Below, piece after piece: positions 9,504 through 19,489 of a stretch of DNA of 64,000 bases. This stretch comes from GCA-2715965 sp047608975. GTDB taxonomy: Bacteria > Verrucomicrobiota > Verrucomicrobiia > Limisphaerales > JAYPXF01. The DNA lies in assembly GCA_047608975.1 (NCBI GenBank), contig JBLFYM010000002.1, positions 1 through 64,000 on the forward strand. The letters run 5' to 3'. Made by a program: the position numbers and the translations under genes. How positions within the stretch are numbered: the first letter of the stretch is position 1; every line of letters starts with the position of its first letter. The notes under the pieces were generated by a model. It saw only the letters and a list, made by a program, of their open reading frames with translations, ran no database searches and had not been told where the DNA came from.

Positions 9504-10726
9504 TCAAACTCACGCTGAACCTTTGCCTGGTTGCCGCACTGCTTCTCGGCACCTCTGCCAACGCGGAGTCCCCCATCCGTCCGGGAGACCGGATTGCGCT
9601 GGTGGGCAATACCTTTGCCGATCAGTTGCGGATGTATGGCTATCTGGAGACGCTGCTGCTTCAGCGTTCCGCCAGTAAGCCGATTTCGATCCGCAATCTC
9701 GGATGGGCAGGGGACGTATTGACAGTCCGGGATCGCCCGACTGGATTTCCGACCGAGGAGTCCGAGCTGACCAAGCACCAGACAGATGTGATTATCGCCT
9801 GTTTTGGGATGGGTGAATCCTTCGCCGGAGAAGCCGGTCTGGATGCTTTCCGGAATGATCTTGAGAGCTTTATCGCGTCGCATGAGGGAAAAAAATACAA
9901 CGGGAAATCTGAAGTGCGCCTGATCCTGATCTCACCGATTGCCTACGAGGATCTGGGCAAACGAACTCCGCGTTGGGAAAAGCGAAACAGTGAGTTGGCG
10001 ACCTACACCCGCACGATGAATCAGGTGGCAGCCAGAGCCGGTTTGCCTTTCGTCAATCTCAACCGACCAACGTCGGATCTGATGGAGGACTACACGGCCC
10101 CTAAGATGACGGTAAATGGTGTGAACCTGAACGGCTACGGATACTGGTGCGTGAGCCGCACGCTGGCGGATGTTTTGCTGCCGGGCGACGGTCCGTGGCG
10201 ATTGACGGTAGATGCCGGCCAGGCGACCGGATCCGGGCGTGGCGTATCAATCTCGGGGGTGAATCGCTCTGGCCGTGGAATTCGATTCACCGTTGCGGAG
10301 AAGACTTGGCCGAGTTTGGGGGCACCCGTTGCAGGGAAAGTTCATCGCCAGCTCGGATCACAACGCGATGTGCTCACTGTGAAGAATCTGTCCGCCGGCC
10401 AATACCGACTGACGATTGATGGCACAGAAGTGGCAACTGCCACTGCACAGAAGTGGGCCGAAGGCGTAGCACTCGAGGCCACCCCCGCGCATCTGGCTTT
10501 GGCGGAATATCGGGAGGCGATCTACGACAAGAACGTCAACTTTGTCTACAGCTGGAAGGCTCTCAACCAGGTGCATATTGTCGGCGAACGTCGTAAGTCC
10601 AATAGCGGGCGCGCCCTCCCGGCGGAAGTGATCGAGTTTAAGAAACTGACCGATCAAAAAGACGCTGCCTTGGCTCAGGGCATCGAACTCAAGACCCGCA
10701 AATGGCAATTGATCCCGGTGAAATAG
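9500..10726 (+). CDS. Exported SGNH/GDSL-like hydrolase with altered block I
   Basis: A 408-aa protein with a signal peptide, translationally coupled (ATGA) to the ThuA gene. The N-terminal 220 residues follow the SGNH layout (DRIALVGNTFADQL, ISIRNLGWAGD, VIIACFGMGESFAG, LILISPIAYEDLG, then MTVNGVNLNGYGYWCVSRTLAD). Block I reads G-N-T where GDSL esterases have G-D-S, so the usual serine nucleophile is replaced by Thr, as in other PVC members of this type placed next to PVC-haem proteins. The C-terminal half is a beta-rich accessory region. It may be catalytically altered or act on a different bond; the substrate is unknown. Confidence 0.82.
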   Translation: MIKLTLNLCLVAALLLGTSANAESPIRPGDRIALVGNTFADQLRMYGYLETLLLQRSASKPISIRNLGWAGDVLTVRDRPTGFPTEESELTKHQTDVIIACFGMGESFAGEAGLDAFRNDLESFIASHEGKKYNGKSEVRLILISPIAYEDLGKRTPRWEKRNSELATYTRTMNQVAARAGLPFVNLNRPTSDLMEDYTAPKMTVNGVNLNGYGYWCVSRTLADVLLPGDGPWRLTVDAGQATGSGRGVSISGVNRSGRGIRFTVAEKTWPSLGAPVAGKVHRQLGSQRDVLTVKNLSAGQYRLTIDGTEVATATAQKWAEGVALEATPAHLALAEYREAIYDKNVNFVYSWKALNQVHIVGERRKSNSGRALPAEVIEFKKLTDQKDAALAQGIELKTRKWQLIPVK

Positions 10727-10759
10727 TTTTCAGAAAACGATAACAATCGACGACAACCC

Positions 10760-10830
10760 GTAGCAGCCAACGTGAGGAGGCTGACTCTGCGGACCAAACA
10801 GAATCTCAGCCTCGTCACCTCGGCTGCTAC
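10760..10830. repeat. Palindromic intergenic repeat (REP-like), two 25-nt arms
   Basis: Arms 10760-10784 and 10806-10830 are inverted copies matching at 22 of 25 positions, with a 21-nt spacer, sitting just before the PVC haem-protein gene. Each arm begins GTAGCAGCC and ends GAGGCTGA. A related single arm lies at 19490-19515 and a weaker one near 16102-16160. This looks like a dispersed chromosomal palindrome rather than a gene-specific terminator. Confidence 0.75.
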
Positions 10831-10842
10831 GAGGCGCCGCGC

Positions 10843-13800
10843 ATGAACCGAAAACCAATGAAGCAAATTATCTTAGCAATTTCACTTATCGCCCTGACCG
10901 GGACCACTTTCGCGCAGCAGGGCGCGGAAGGCATCAAGACGGCGAACCTCAAAGACGCCGATGTCAGCCTGATGAACAATCACGACCCGGCATCGGAGTT
11001 GGCGAACTTCGATCTGCTGCCCGGTTATCAGGTGAACCTTTTCGCCTCGGAACCGATGTTCGCGAATCCGATCCACATGATGTGGGATTCGAGGGGCCGG
11101 CTTTGGGTCGCGTGCTCCTGGGCTTACCCGCAGCTCAAGCCGGGCGAAAAGGCGAACGACAAGATCATCATCCTCGAAGACACGGACAACGACGGGAAGG
11201 CGGACAAATCCACCGTTTTCGCGGATGGCCTTTACCTGCCGACCGGAATCGAACTCGCGAACGGAGGTTGCTACGTCGGACAATCGCCGGATGTATTCTT
11301 CTTCAAGGATACCGATGGTGACGACGTGGCGGATGTGAAGGAGGTTGCCCTCACCGGATTTGGAATCGAAGACAGTCATCACTCGATCAGTGCCTGGCGG
11401 CGCGGCCCGGGCGGTTGGATCTATTTTCAGGAAGGCATCTTCCTGCACACCCAGGTTGAGACGCAGTATGGCGTGGTTCGCAATTTCAACGGCGGGGTCT
11501 ATCAGTTCAACCCGCGTTCGCAGGAACTGAAAATGTTCGTGCGCGGCACCGGCGGAAATCCGTGGGGACACGTCTTCGATCGCTGGGGCCAGTCGTTCAT
11601 GGTGAACAATCCCCGGATCATGTATCTGTCGCCGGCATCCGGTGCCAGCAGCAAACCGGCCCGCGTCGAATCCTTGATCGCCACGGAGAAACAATGTGGC
11701 GGTGATCTCGCCTCGGGAACCCATCTTCCGAAGGAGATGCGCGGGCAACTCTTCACCTGCCGTTTCAAGAGCCGCACAATTGTCCGGTATGAATTTATCG
11801 ATGATGGTGCCGGGTTCAGCGCGAACGTGTTGCCCCCGTTGATCGCCTCCAAGCATCCCAACTTCCGCCCGGTGGATTGCAAGATCGGCCCCGACGGCGC
11901 GGTCTATGTGGCCGATTGGTACAACTCCATCATCAACCACGGCCAGCACGACTTCCGCGATGCACGTCGCGATCACCATCACGGGCGCATCTGGCGCATT
12001 ACCCACAAGGAGCGTCCCCTGGTGAAAAAACCGAAACTGTTTGGCGAATCGATTGGCACCTTGCTGGATCATCTCAAGAGTCCGAATACCTGGACCCGTC
12101 ATCAGGCCCGCAAGGAATTGAGTGAGCGCGATTCCGAAAAGGTTTTGAAAGCCGCCGAAGCCTGGGTGGCGAAACTGGATCCGGCCGCAGCGGGCTACGA
12201 TGGGCATTTGGTTGAAGCGATGTGGGCCTGTCAAAATGTGGAGAGTCCCAGCGAGTCGATATTGAAGAAGGTCGTAAACGCCAAGGACGGCCACGCACGA
12301 TCAGCTGGCGCCCGCGTAATTCGATATTGGCACGATTCGCTGTCTGACCCAGTGGACATGATCGCGAAGTTGGCGGCGGATCCGTTTCCCCGCACCCGCA
12401 TGGAAGCAGCGCTCGCTGCCGGTTTTATTCCGAAATCAGAAGCCTTCACCGCCGCCCTCAACGTATTGGATCATGAACAGGACAAGTTCATCGCCACCGC
12501 CCTGTCGCAGACCGTCAATGCCCTGGAGCCGTTCTGGCAACCCATGTTGCAGAGTGGTGAGTTGAAGTTTGCAAAGCCCGAACATCGCAATTTTGCCAAT
12601 CGCTCCGGAGGATTGGGGTTTGAGGAGCGGCTCAAGGAATTCCTCAGAAACCGAAAACCCAGCGCGCGTGAGCTGGCTGAAGTGCAGGCGCAGTTCGTTG
12701 CCCAAGCCAAGTCCAAGCAGTTGCAATCGGTGTATCGCTCCCTGACTTCGAAGAAATCAAACCTGCCACGAGAATCCCAGTTGGCGCTGCTGGAGGGACT
12801 GGTGGAGATCGGACGTAAAGGTGAACTTTCCCTTGGTCGAAAGATCAGATCGCTCATCCCCAAACTCGCCAGTAAGGACGACGCCATCGCCGCCGCAGTG
12901 GCTGCCAATCTTGGGGCCTGGAAAGCCACCGATGCCGGCGACCCACTGTTGAAGCTACTTCGTGATGAGACACGTTCAGCATCAGTGCGTAAGGCAGCAG
13001 CCGAAGCGCTGGGAAGTCTGGAACAGACCACGTTCGTCGAAGCTCTCCGGAAGATGGCTGCGACGGGCGCCATGCGCGACCGTTACATCGCGACCTACGG
13101 CTTGGCCAAGGCCGACCTGCTCGATGCGGCTGTCGCTACAGCAGCCATTCTGACGGACGATCCGGGAGCGGCGGATCCGGCTGAACTCATCGCCCAATTC
13201 CTTCAATGGGGCAAGGGGCCGGGTCTCTTGCTCAAGGAAATCAAAGCCGATCAGCTTCATCCCGAGGCCGTCGCCAAGGTGGCTGCCTATCATCGCCGCA
13301 CGGGACAGTTGCCCAAGGCCTTGGCCAGAATCCTCGCACCCGCTGCGCCGAAGTCTTTGAGTCAGCAACTGCTTCGCGAGCAGCGCGCGCAGTTGACCGC
13401 GGACGTCATCAGGCACGGCGATCCGGTAAAGGGCGAATTGATCTTCCGTCGGCAATCTTCCGCCTGCGCCGTCTGTCACGGCATTGGCTCAGTCGGTCCG
13501 GCCATCGGACCCAACCTCGTCGCCGTCGGTGCTGCTGCGGGACCTGAGTACATGGTCGAATCGATCCTTGAGCCGAACAAGGCCATCGCCGAGCACTACG
13601 AAAACGTCATGCTCTCTCTCAACGATGGCAGCGTTCAATCGGGCGTCATCACCCACCAGAGCGAAAAGGAAATTGTCCTGCGCGATTCGGTGGTCGCCGG
13701 CAATGAGATCCGCATCTCTGTCAGCTCCGTACGCAAACAGAAGCAGATGGCTTCATTGATGCCAGAGGGATTGGCCGATCAATTGAAGAGCCGGCAGGAA

Positions 13801-14256
13801 TTCCTCGATCTCGCCAAGTTCGTATCTCTGCTCGGCCAACCCGGGCCTTACGCCAACGACGAAAGCCCGGTCATCCGCAAATGGCGCGTGGTGCCTGAGG
13901 AACGTCCCGGCACCATCCCAGATGAAGACGCCTTCTGGATGCCGGCCTATAGCATGGTGAATGGTGAACTCCCCGCCGCCGATCTCGATCGCGGCGACGT
14001 GGTTTATGCTCGTGGGTTCGCGACCATCCTCGCGGGGGGGCAAGTGAAGCTGGACATCAACAACAGCAAAGGCTTGCGGCTCTGGATTGAGGGGAAGGAA
14101 ATCCAGGAGCTCAACGCCCCGATCAGATTCACCAAAGGCAGGAAGACATTGACTTTCGCCATCGACCGGAAAGTTCGAGGCAACATCGGACTTCGCGTTC
14201 AATTAGCTACCGCCGCCGACTCATCCGCCAAGTTCAAGCCCGAAGGCGGGATCTAG
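10843..14256 (+). CDS. PVC-type haem-binding protein (DUF7133-like propeller, HEAT repeats, cytochrome c)
   Basis: An 1137-aa exported protein; either ATG 10843 or ATG 10858 can start it, the second placing the signal peptide (MKQIILAISLIALTGTTFAQ) at the very N-terminus. Residues about 50-380 form the membrane-bound-dehydrogenase-like propeller (HMMWDSRGRLWVACSW, DNDGKADKSTVFADGLYLPTG). Residues about 400-860 are alpha-helical HEAT-like repeats. A haem site CAVCHG lies near residue 875 inside the PVC haem domain (GPAIGPNLVAVG, YMVESILEPNKAIAEHYEN). A beta-rich tail follows. The family is a hallmark of PVC bacteria and is thought to oxidise sugars or polysaccharides outside the cytoplasm; direct substrate evidence is lacking. 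Confidence 0.92.
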   Translation: MNRKPMKQIILAISLIALTGTTFAQQGAEGIKTANLKDADVSLMNNHDPASELANFDLLPGYQVNLFASEPMFANPIHMMWDSRGRLWVACSWAYPQLKPGEKANDKIIILEDTDNDGKADKSTVFADGLYLPTGIELANGGCYVGQSPDVFFFKDTDGDDVADVKEVALTGFGIEDSHHSISAWRRGPGGWIYFQEGIFLHTQVETQYGVVRNFNGGVYQFNPRSQELKMFVRGTGGNPWGHVFDRWGQSFMVNNPRIMYLSPASGASSKPARVESLIATEKQCGGDLASGTHLPKEMRGQLFTCRFKSRTIVRYEFIDDGAGFSANVLPPLIASKHPNFRPVDCKIGPDGAVYVADWYNSIINHGQHDFRDARRDHHHGRIWRITHKERPLVKKPKLFGESIGTLLDHLKSPNTWTRHQARKELSERDSEKVLKAAEAWVAKLDPAAAGYDGHLVEAMWACQNVESPSESILKKVVNAKDGHARSAGARVIRYWHDSLSDPVDMIAKLAADPFPRTRMEAALAAGFIPKSEAFTAALNVLDHEQDKFIATALSQTVNALEPFWQPMLQSGELKFAKPEHRNFANRSGGLGFEERLKEFLRNRKPSARELAEVQAQFVAQAKSKQLQSVYRSLTSKKSNLPRESQLALLEGLVEIGRKGELSLGRKIRSLIPKLASKDDAIAAAVAANLGAWKATDAGDPLLKLLRDETRSASVRKAAAEALGSLEQTTFVEALRKMAATGAMRDRYIATYGLAKADLLDAAVATAAILTDDPGAADPAELIAQFLQWGKGPGLLLKEIKADQLHPEAVAKVAAYHRRTGQLPKALARILAPAAPKSLSQQLLREQRAQLTADVIRHGDPVKGELIFRRQSSACAVCHGIGSVGPAIGPNLVAVGAAAGPEYMVESILEPNKAIAEHYENVMLSLNDGSVQSGVITHQSEKEIVLRDSVVAGNEIRISVSSVRKQKQMASLMPEGLADQLKSRQEFLDLAKFVSLLGQPGPYANDESPVIRKWRVVPEERPGTIPDEDAFWMPAYSMVNGELPAADLDRGDVVYARGFATILAGGQVKLDINNSKGLRLWIEGKEIQELNAPIRFTKGRKTLTFAIDRKVRGNIGLRVQLATAADSSAKFKPEGGI

Positions 14257-14372
14257 GACCGGGGGAGAATGAGCATAATCTACTATGATCAACATTGCCC
14301 AGCGTACGACGAACTGGTTGATGTCATTCTGAAATGTGCGCGACTGCCTGCGGGTTCGCTGATCTGACCTGC

Positions 14373-14465
14373 TCAGTCGTCTTGATCTTTTCGCCGCTCC
14401 TTGGGCGCGGTAACCATGTCTCGCACGATCAAGGAAATCACGATTGCTCCCAGAACGACTGCCAT
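14373..14465 (-). CDS. Possible 30-aa membrane peptide
   Basis: Downstream of the minus-strand sulfatase, an ATG at 14465 opens 30 codons: a hydrophobic stretch (MAVVLGAIVISLIVRD) followed by a charged tail (KERRKDQDD). The composition is that of a single-pass small membrane protein rather than random sequence. There is no clear ribosome-binding site and I recognise no family. It might be translated from the sulfatase transcript. The rest of the 14257-14494 gap shows nothing else. Confidence 0.3.
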   Translation of the reverse strand: MAVVLGAIVISLIVRDMVTAPKERRKDQDD

Positions 14466-14494
14466 CGGTTTCGTGCGGTTCGTGCCTTGACTCT

Positions 14495-16048
14495 CTACTT
14501 GGCGGGATCGGCCCAGCGTTTGGCCTGGGTCACCCGGTGATTCACGGTGGAGTCATTCTTGGTGGTGACGCCTCGGCGGCTCGCGCCTTTGGCGATCAAT
14601 GATTCAAACTGCCGGGCCAGAGCTTGGACGCGTTTCGGTTGGGCTCCAGACAAATCGTTGGCTTCGGCAATGTCGTTGCGAAGATTATAGAGTTCGACAA
14701 CACGGGCTTTCCCGCGGGACTTGTTGCGATTGGGATTCGCGTTGCGGAACACGAGTTTCCAATCGCCGTTCCGGTAGGCGAATTCGCCGTGGTTGGAGTG
14801 GTTGACGGTGGCGGTGCGTGGCTGAGATTGTTTCTTCCCCAGCGCACTGCTCAGAAAACTGATACTGTCCTCCGCACCGTTCTTCGGCAGCTTGCCGTTC
14901 ACCAGTTCGGCGCAGGTTGCAAACACATCGGTGAGACTGACAAGTTGATTGGTGCTGGTGTCGGGCGAGATCTGCTTGGGCCAACGAATCACCAGTGGCA
15001 CGCGATGGCCTCCCTCCCAAATGTCGCCTTTGTGTCCGCGATAGGGACCGCTGGGCAGGTGGTCGGCCTTGATCAGGTCGGGCCAGCCGGTGTAGTGTGA
15101 GTGACCGTTGTCGGCAGTAAATATGACGACGGTATTGTCGGCGATCCCCGCCTCATCGACGGCCTTGATGACCTGTCCGGCAGACCAATCGGTTTCCATC
15201 ACGAAATCGGCAATGGGAGCGATACCGCTTTTCCCTTTGAAACGCGTGGATGGGACCACCGGTTCGTGTGGGGAGGTCTGGGAAAAATAGAGGAAGAAGG
15301 GTTTGTCCTGTTTCGCGAGCTGATGCACCTGCTCGACAGCGCGCCGGGTGATCTCCGGCATGATGTCCGCAAATTTCCATCCGGGTGCGATCGGCGCACC
15401 AACAAAGCCGCGCGGCATGACCACACCTTCGTTGGGATCGTAAACGTATTTCGCCGCGGGTTGGATGGCGATCCGATCATTCTCGATATAGGTGAACGGC
15501 GGAAGATTGGGCAGATCGACTCCATAGAAGTAATCGAAGCCGCGAGCGATCGGACCTCCGGCAATTGGTTTCGTGAAATGCCACTCAAGATTCTTCTGAC
15601 CGTTCGGAACTTCTGTCATCCGACTCTGCTGCGGTCCCGGCCATTCCCAGCCGAGATGCCATTTGCCGATGCACGAGGTGTGGTAACCGTGATCCCTAAG
15701 AAATCCGGGCAGCGTGGGTCGGTCTTCGGAGATGAGCGGCGGCTCGTACGCCGCAATTACCCATTCCTGCAGTCGCGTGCGCCAGGCATAGCGACCGGTG
15801 AGCAATCCGTAACGGGTCGGCGAACAGACGGCGGACGGACTGTGCGCGTCGGTAAAACTCATCCCTTGCCGGACAAGCTTGTCGAGATACGGGGTCTTGA
15901 TCTTGTTGTCGGGGTAGTGGGCCTGGATATCTCCAACGCCGAAGTCGTCCGCGAGAATGAGGATGATATTCGGTGGCTTGGCAGTTTCCACCGGTGGTGG
16001 GTCGAGGAGGAAGCCGGCGATTGTGAGCAGGGCGATGGTCAAGCGCAT
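14495..16048 (-). CDS. Exported arylsulfatase, Cys-type
   Basis: A 517-aa S1-family (formylglycine-dependent) sulfatase with a signal peptide. It shows the metal-binding Asp34-Asp35 (LADDFGVGD), the active-site C75-S-P-T-R79 where Cys would be converted to formylglycine, GKWHLGWEWPG, FTADNGHSHYTG, and KGDIWEGGHRVPLVIRWP. The length is normal. The product should remove sulfate esters from a carbohydrate or aryl substrate in the periplasm or outside the cell. It is divergently arranged with the next two sulfatases. The lysine/arginine-rich tail (about residues 465-517) is longer than in many homologues. Maturation needs a formylglycine-generating or anSME enzyme, neither of which is in the window. 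Confidence 0.93.
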   Translation of the reverse strand: MRLTIALLTIAGFLLDPPPVETAKPPNIILILADDFGVGDIQAHYPDNKIKTPYLDKLVRQGMSFTDAHSPSAVCSPTRYGLLTGRYAWRTRLQEWVIAAYEPPLISEDRPTLPGFLRDHGYHTSCIGKWHLGWEWPGPQQSRMTEVPNGQKNLEWHFTKPIAGGPIARGFDYFYGVDLPNLPPFTYIENDRIAIQPAAKYVYDPNEGVVMPRGFVGAPIAPGWKFADIMPEITRRAVEQVHQLAKQDKPFFLYFSQTSPHEPVVPSTRFKGKSGIAPIADFVMETDWSAGQVIKAVDEAGIADNTVVIFTADNGHSHYTGWPDLIKADHLPSGPYRGHKGDIWEGGHRVPLVIRWPKQISPDTSTNQLVSLTDVFATCAELVNGKLPKNGAEDSISFLSSALGKKQSQPRTATVNHSNHGEFAYRNGDWKLVFRNANPNRNKSRGKARVVELYNLRNDIAEANDLSGAQPKRVQALARQFESLIAKGASRRGVTTKNDSTVNHRVTQAKRWADPAK

Positions 16049-16269
16049 AGGTTGGCTTTAGGCAGTCGGCGGGCGGGCGTCAAGGATCGTGGACAAAGAC
16101 CGCGAACGTAGCCGCGAGCGTGAGCGATTGGATCTCCCCATGGCCGCCGACGCGAGGCGGCTCAAACCAACCTCCAGGGCTACATGTATTCCAAACGCGC
16201 CAACCGGATTTTCTTTGAAACAGACCCCTGGCTGACGACATAGTCCGAATAGCCAATCGACATCGAACT

Positions 16270-17952
16270 ATGCGCCCATTACTCGCTCTATTTGCCCTCG
16301 CAGGTTTACTCGAAGCCCGTCAGCCCAACGTCATCCTCGTGATGACTGACGATCAGGGTTACGGCGATCTGTCGTGTCACGGGAATCCGGACTTTCGAAC
16401 GCCGAACCTGGACAAGCTCCATGGGGAGTCCGTTCGCTTTACGGACTTTCATGTGGACCCAACCTGTGCGCCGACGCGGGCGGCATTGATCACGGGTCGT
16501 TACTCGTTGAGCACCGGTGTGTGGCACACAATCGCCGGCCGGTCGTTCCTGCATCCGGAGGAGGTCACCATCGCCAATGTGATGAAGGGTGGGGGATACA
16601 TAACCGGCATGTTCGGGAAGTGGCACCTGGGCGACAACTATCCCTGCCGTCCCCATGATCGCGGATTCGACACCGCTGTCTATCACGGCGGCGGCGGCGT
16701 GGGACAGACGCCGGATCTTTGGGGTAATGACTACTTTGATGATCGCTACTTCCACAACGGCAAGCCGACCCAATACCAGGGCTACTGCACGGACGTCTTC
16801 TTTGGCGAAGCGATGAAGTTCATGAAAGAGAGTAAGGACAAGCCCTTCTTCTGTTACCTGCTTCCGAACGCCCCGCACGGCCCGTATTACGTGGCCGACA
16901 AATACTCAAAGCCGTTTCGCGAACAGGGCTTCTCGAAGGATCGTTCCAACTTTTATGGCATGTTGGTGAACATGGACGAAAATATGGGCCGTCTCGAAAA
17001 GTTCCTGCAGCAGGAAGGTCTCCGCGAAAACACCATCGTGATCTTCATGACGGACAACGGCACAGCCGGTCCGTGGTATCCGAAGGAAGGCAAGGACCAC
17101 TCGGCCGGCTTACGCGGTATCAAAGGATCTATCTACGAGGGCGGTCATCGCGTTCCGTTCTTCGTCCGTTGGCCCAACGGCAAGGTCGGCGGGGGGCAGG
17201 ATGTGAAGCATTTGGCTGCGCACATCGATGTCTTGCCGACTCTGGCAGAACTGTGCGGAGTGACTCGCGAATCCGGACCCAAGCTCCATGGACGCAGCCT
17301 CGCACCTCTGTTACGGAATCCTAAAGCAAAGTGGAAGGGCCGCAGTCTGGTTGTGAATAATCAGCGCATTGCTGAACCGCAGAAGTTTAAGGATTTCGTG
17401 GTGATGTCCGGCAACTGGCGATTGGTGGGGAAAGACGAACTCTACAATCTCAAGAATGATCGCGGGCAGGCGAAGAATCTGGCCACCAGGAATCTGAAAG
17501 TCGTGACCCGGTTAATGAAGTTCTACGAAAAATGGTGGAGCCAAACCTCGGGTCGAGCTGGAACCTTGGTCCCAATCACCGTCGGTCACGCCAAGGACAA
17601 TCCCGCTTTCCTTACCGCCCACGATTGGCACGCCAAGAAGTTGCCCTGGCATCAGGAAGTCGTGGCTGAAGCACCGGCCTTCAATGGGCATTGGGAAATC
17701 AACATCGCCGAATCCGGCTACTACACCATCGCGTTGATGGAGCGCCCGACCGAAGCGAAGTTCCCCATCAATGCCACCCGCGTAACTTTGAAAGTGGACG
17801 GCAAGACCCTATCCAAAGAGATTGTGAAAGGAGCTGCAGAGGTTTCGTTCGAACTCAAACTGAAGGCCGGTCGCACTCAACTCCAGTCCACGATCGTTGA
17901 CCGAGCCGGCACGGAGCGCGGCGCCTACTACGCTCGCGTCTTCCGTCACTGA
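16270..17952 (+). CDS. Exported arylsulfatase with C-terminal beta-domain, Cys-type
   Basis: A 560-aa sulfatase with a short signal peptide (MRPLLALFALAGLLEA). Catalytic features: Asp27-Asp28 (VMTDDQGYGDL), C66-A-P-T-R70, GKWHLGDNYPCRPHDRGFD, FMTDNGTAGPWYP and KGSIYEGGHRVPFFVRWP. Past about residue 425 there is an extra domain (NGHWEINIAESGYYTIAL, then VTLKVDGKTL) that resembles a beta-sandwich carbohydrate-binding module. It is followed after 21 bp by another sulfatase on the same strand, so the two probably form a transcription unit. It probably acts on a sulfated polysaccharide; the exact subfamily cannot be assigned by eye. Confidence 0.93.
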   Translation: MRPLLALFALAGLLEARQPNVILVMTDDQGYGDLSCHGNPDFRTPNLDKLHGESVRFTDFHVDPTCAPTRAALITGRYSLSTGVWHTIAGRSFLHPEEVTIANVMKGGGYITGMFGKWHLGDNYPCRPHDRGFDTAVYHGGGGVGQTPDLWGNDYFDDRYFHNGKPTQYQGYCTDVFFGEAMKFMKESKDKPFFCYLLPNAPHGPYYVADKYSKPFREQGFSKDRSNFYGMLVNMDENMGRLEKFLQQEGLRENTIVIFMTDNGTAGPWYPKEGKDHSAGLRGIKGSIYEGGHRVPFFVRWPNGKVGGGQDVKHLAAHIDVLPTLAELCGVTRESGPKLHGRSLAPLLRNPKAKWKGRSLVVNNQRIAEPQKFKDFVVMSGNWRLVGKDELYNLKNDRGQAKNLATRNLKVVTRLMKFYEKWWSQTSGRAGTLVPITVGHAKDNPAFLTAHDWHAKKLPWHQEVVAEAPAFNGHWEINIAESGYYTIALMERPTEAKFPINATRVTLKVDGKTLSKEIVKGAAEVSFELKLKAGRTQLQSTIVDRAGTERGAYYARVFRH

Positions 17953-17973
17953 TCGTTCCAATTCAGTAAACTG

Positions 17974-19455
17974 ATGAAACTCCTATCCGCTCTTCTTGGT
18001 GTCCTTGGTGCCCTTGGTGGTTTAACTCAAGCGGCCAAGACTCCCAATATCGTGGTTGTCCTTGTCGATGATCACGCTTTCGAGGCGATTTCCGCCTATG
18101 GCACTCACCTGAAGGATCACGCCAAGACGCCCACTATCGATCGACTCGCGAACGAGGGCATGCGCTTTGATAATTTCATCTGTTGCAACTCGATCTGTTC
18201 GCCGAGTCGAGCCGCTATTCTGACCGGGCAGTACAGTCACAAAAACGGTGTGAAGGGATTGAACGGGGCGATCAACGACGATTCGCCGCAGTATCCGGTC
18301 GAGTTGCAGAAGGCCGGATACCAGACCTGGCTGGTTGGTAAATGGCATCTCAAGAGCCAGCCCAAAGGCTACGAAAAACACATGACGGTCAAAGGGCAGG
18401 GGAGCTACTTCGATCCGACCTTCAACGGAAGTGAAGGCGAATGGCGCAAGGTCAAAGGTTATTCGACCGACGTCTATACCGATATCGCGATGAAGTGGTT
18501 GCAGGCACGAGACCGCAAGAAACCGTTCCTTCTCAGTCTGCAATTCAAGGCGCCGCATCACGAATACGGGCATGCCGCGCGTTATGATGATCTGCTCGCC
18601 GAGGTGACGATCCCCGAACCGCCTACGCTCTACGATGACATTGCGAAGAGTGATTCGAACATACAGCGCGAGTTTCTTCAGACGACGAAATTCCACATGC
18701 TTCATTCCAAGAAAGCGGGCGGCAAAAGAGATCCCAGCAAGAGCTATTACGCCCGTCATCTGAAGGATCCGGCCCCAAACGAAATGTGGAAGCATGACCC
18801 GAACAGTGATGACGATAAGATCCGGGTGGCCTATCAGCATATGGTGCACAAATACATCCGCTGCCTCACCGGCAACGACGACAACCTGAAGCGAGTTCTT
18901 GATTACCTCGACGCCGAAGGCCTCAGCGAGGACACCATCGTCATCTATACTTCAGACCAAGGTTATTGGCTTGGCCAACACGGTTTTTATGATAAGCGCC
19001 TGATCCTTGAAACCTCTGTTCGCATGCCGTTCCTCATCCGCTACCCCCGCCTGATCAAACCGGGTACCGTCAACCAGGATCTCTGCATCAACGTGGATAT
19101 CGCCCCCACACTTCTCGAACTCGCCGGTCTTAAAATACCGGCCGCCATGCAGGGGCGGAGTATGGGATCGTTGTTGCGCGGCGAATCCCCCAGCGACTGG
19201 CGGAAGACGCAGTTTTACACCTACTGGGGTACACCTGAGCACTACGGGGTCCGGTCCGACCGCTACACCTACGTGAAGGTGAAGAACCATCCGCCCGAAC
19301 TCTTTGATCGTAAGACGGACCCTCATCAACGCCACAACGTCATTGCGAACTCCGATTATCGGGAAGCGATCAAGCGGCTGGACCGCGAGCTGAAGCAACA
19401 GATTGCAGATGTGGAAATCAGACCGATCAATCTTCCCGGGGCCAAGAGGAGGTAG
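17974..19455 (+). CDS. Exported sulfatase, Cys-type
   Basis: A 493-aa sulfatase with a signal peptide (MKLLSALLGVLGALGGLTQA). It has Asp32-Asp33 (VDDHAFEAISAYG), the formylglycine motif C75-S-P-S-R79, GKWHLKSQPKGYE, YTSDQGYWLGQHGFYDKR and the C-terminal DLCINVDIAPTLLELAG block. The D-Q-G variant near the second metal motif and the GFYDKRL segment are typical of the choline/heparan-type and related sulfatases in environmental bacteria. It lies 21 bp after the preceding sulfatase. It likely acts with its neighbour on the same sulfated glycan; the linkage specificity is unknown. Confidence 0.93.
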   Translation: MKLLSALLGVLGALGGLTQAAKTPNIVVVLVDDHAFEAISAYGTHLKDHAKTPTIDRLANEGMRFDNFICCNSICSPSRAAILTGQYSHKNGVKGLNGAINDDSPQYPVELQKAGYQTWLVGKWHLKSQPKGYEKHMTVKGQGSYFDPTFNGSEGEWRKVKGYSTDVYTDIAMKWLQARDRKKPFLLSLQFKAPHHEYGHAARYDDLLAEVTIPEPPTLYDDIAKSDSNIQREFLQTTKFHMLHSKKAGGKRDPSKSYYARHLKDPAPNEMWKHDPNSDDDKIRVAYQHMVHKYIRCLTGNDDNLKRVLDYLDAEGLSEDTIVIYTSDQGYWLGQHGFYDKRLILETSVRMPFLIRYPRLIKPGTVNQDLCINVDIAPTLLELAGLKIPAAMQGRSMGSLLRGESPSDWRKTQFYTYWGTPEHYGVRSDRYTYVKVKNHPPELFDRKTDPHQRHNVIANSDYREAIKRLDRELKQQIADVEIRPINLPGAKRR

Positions 19456-19489
19456 CCCAGACTGCAGGAACGGCCATTCGAACGTAGCA

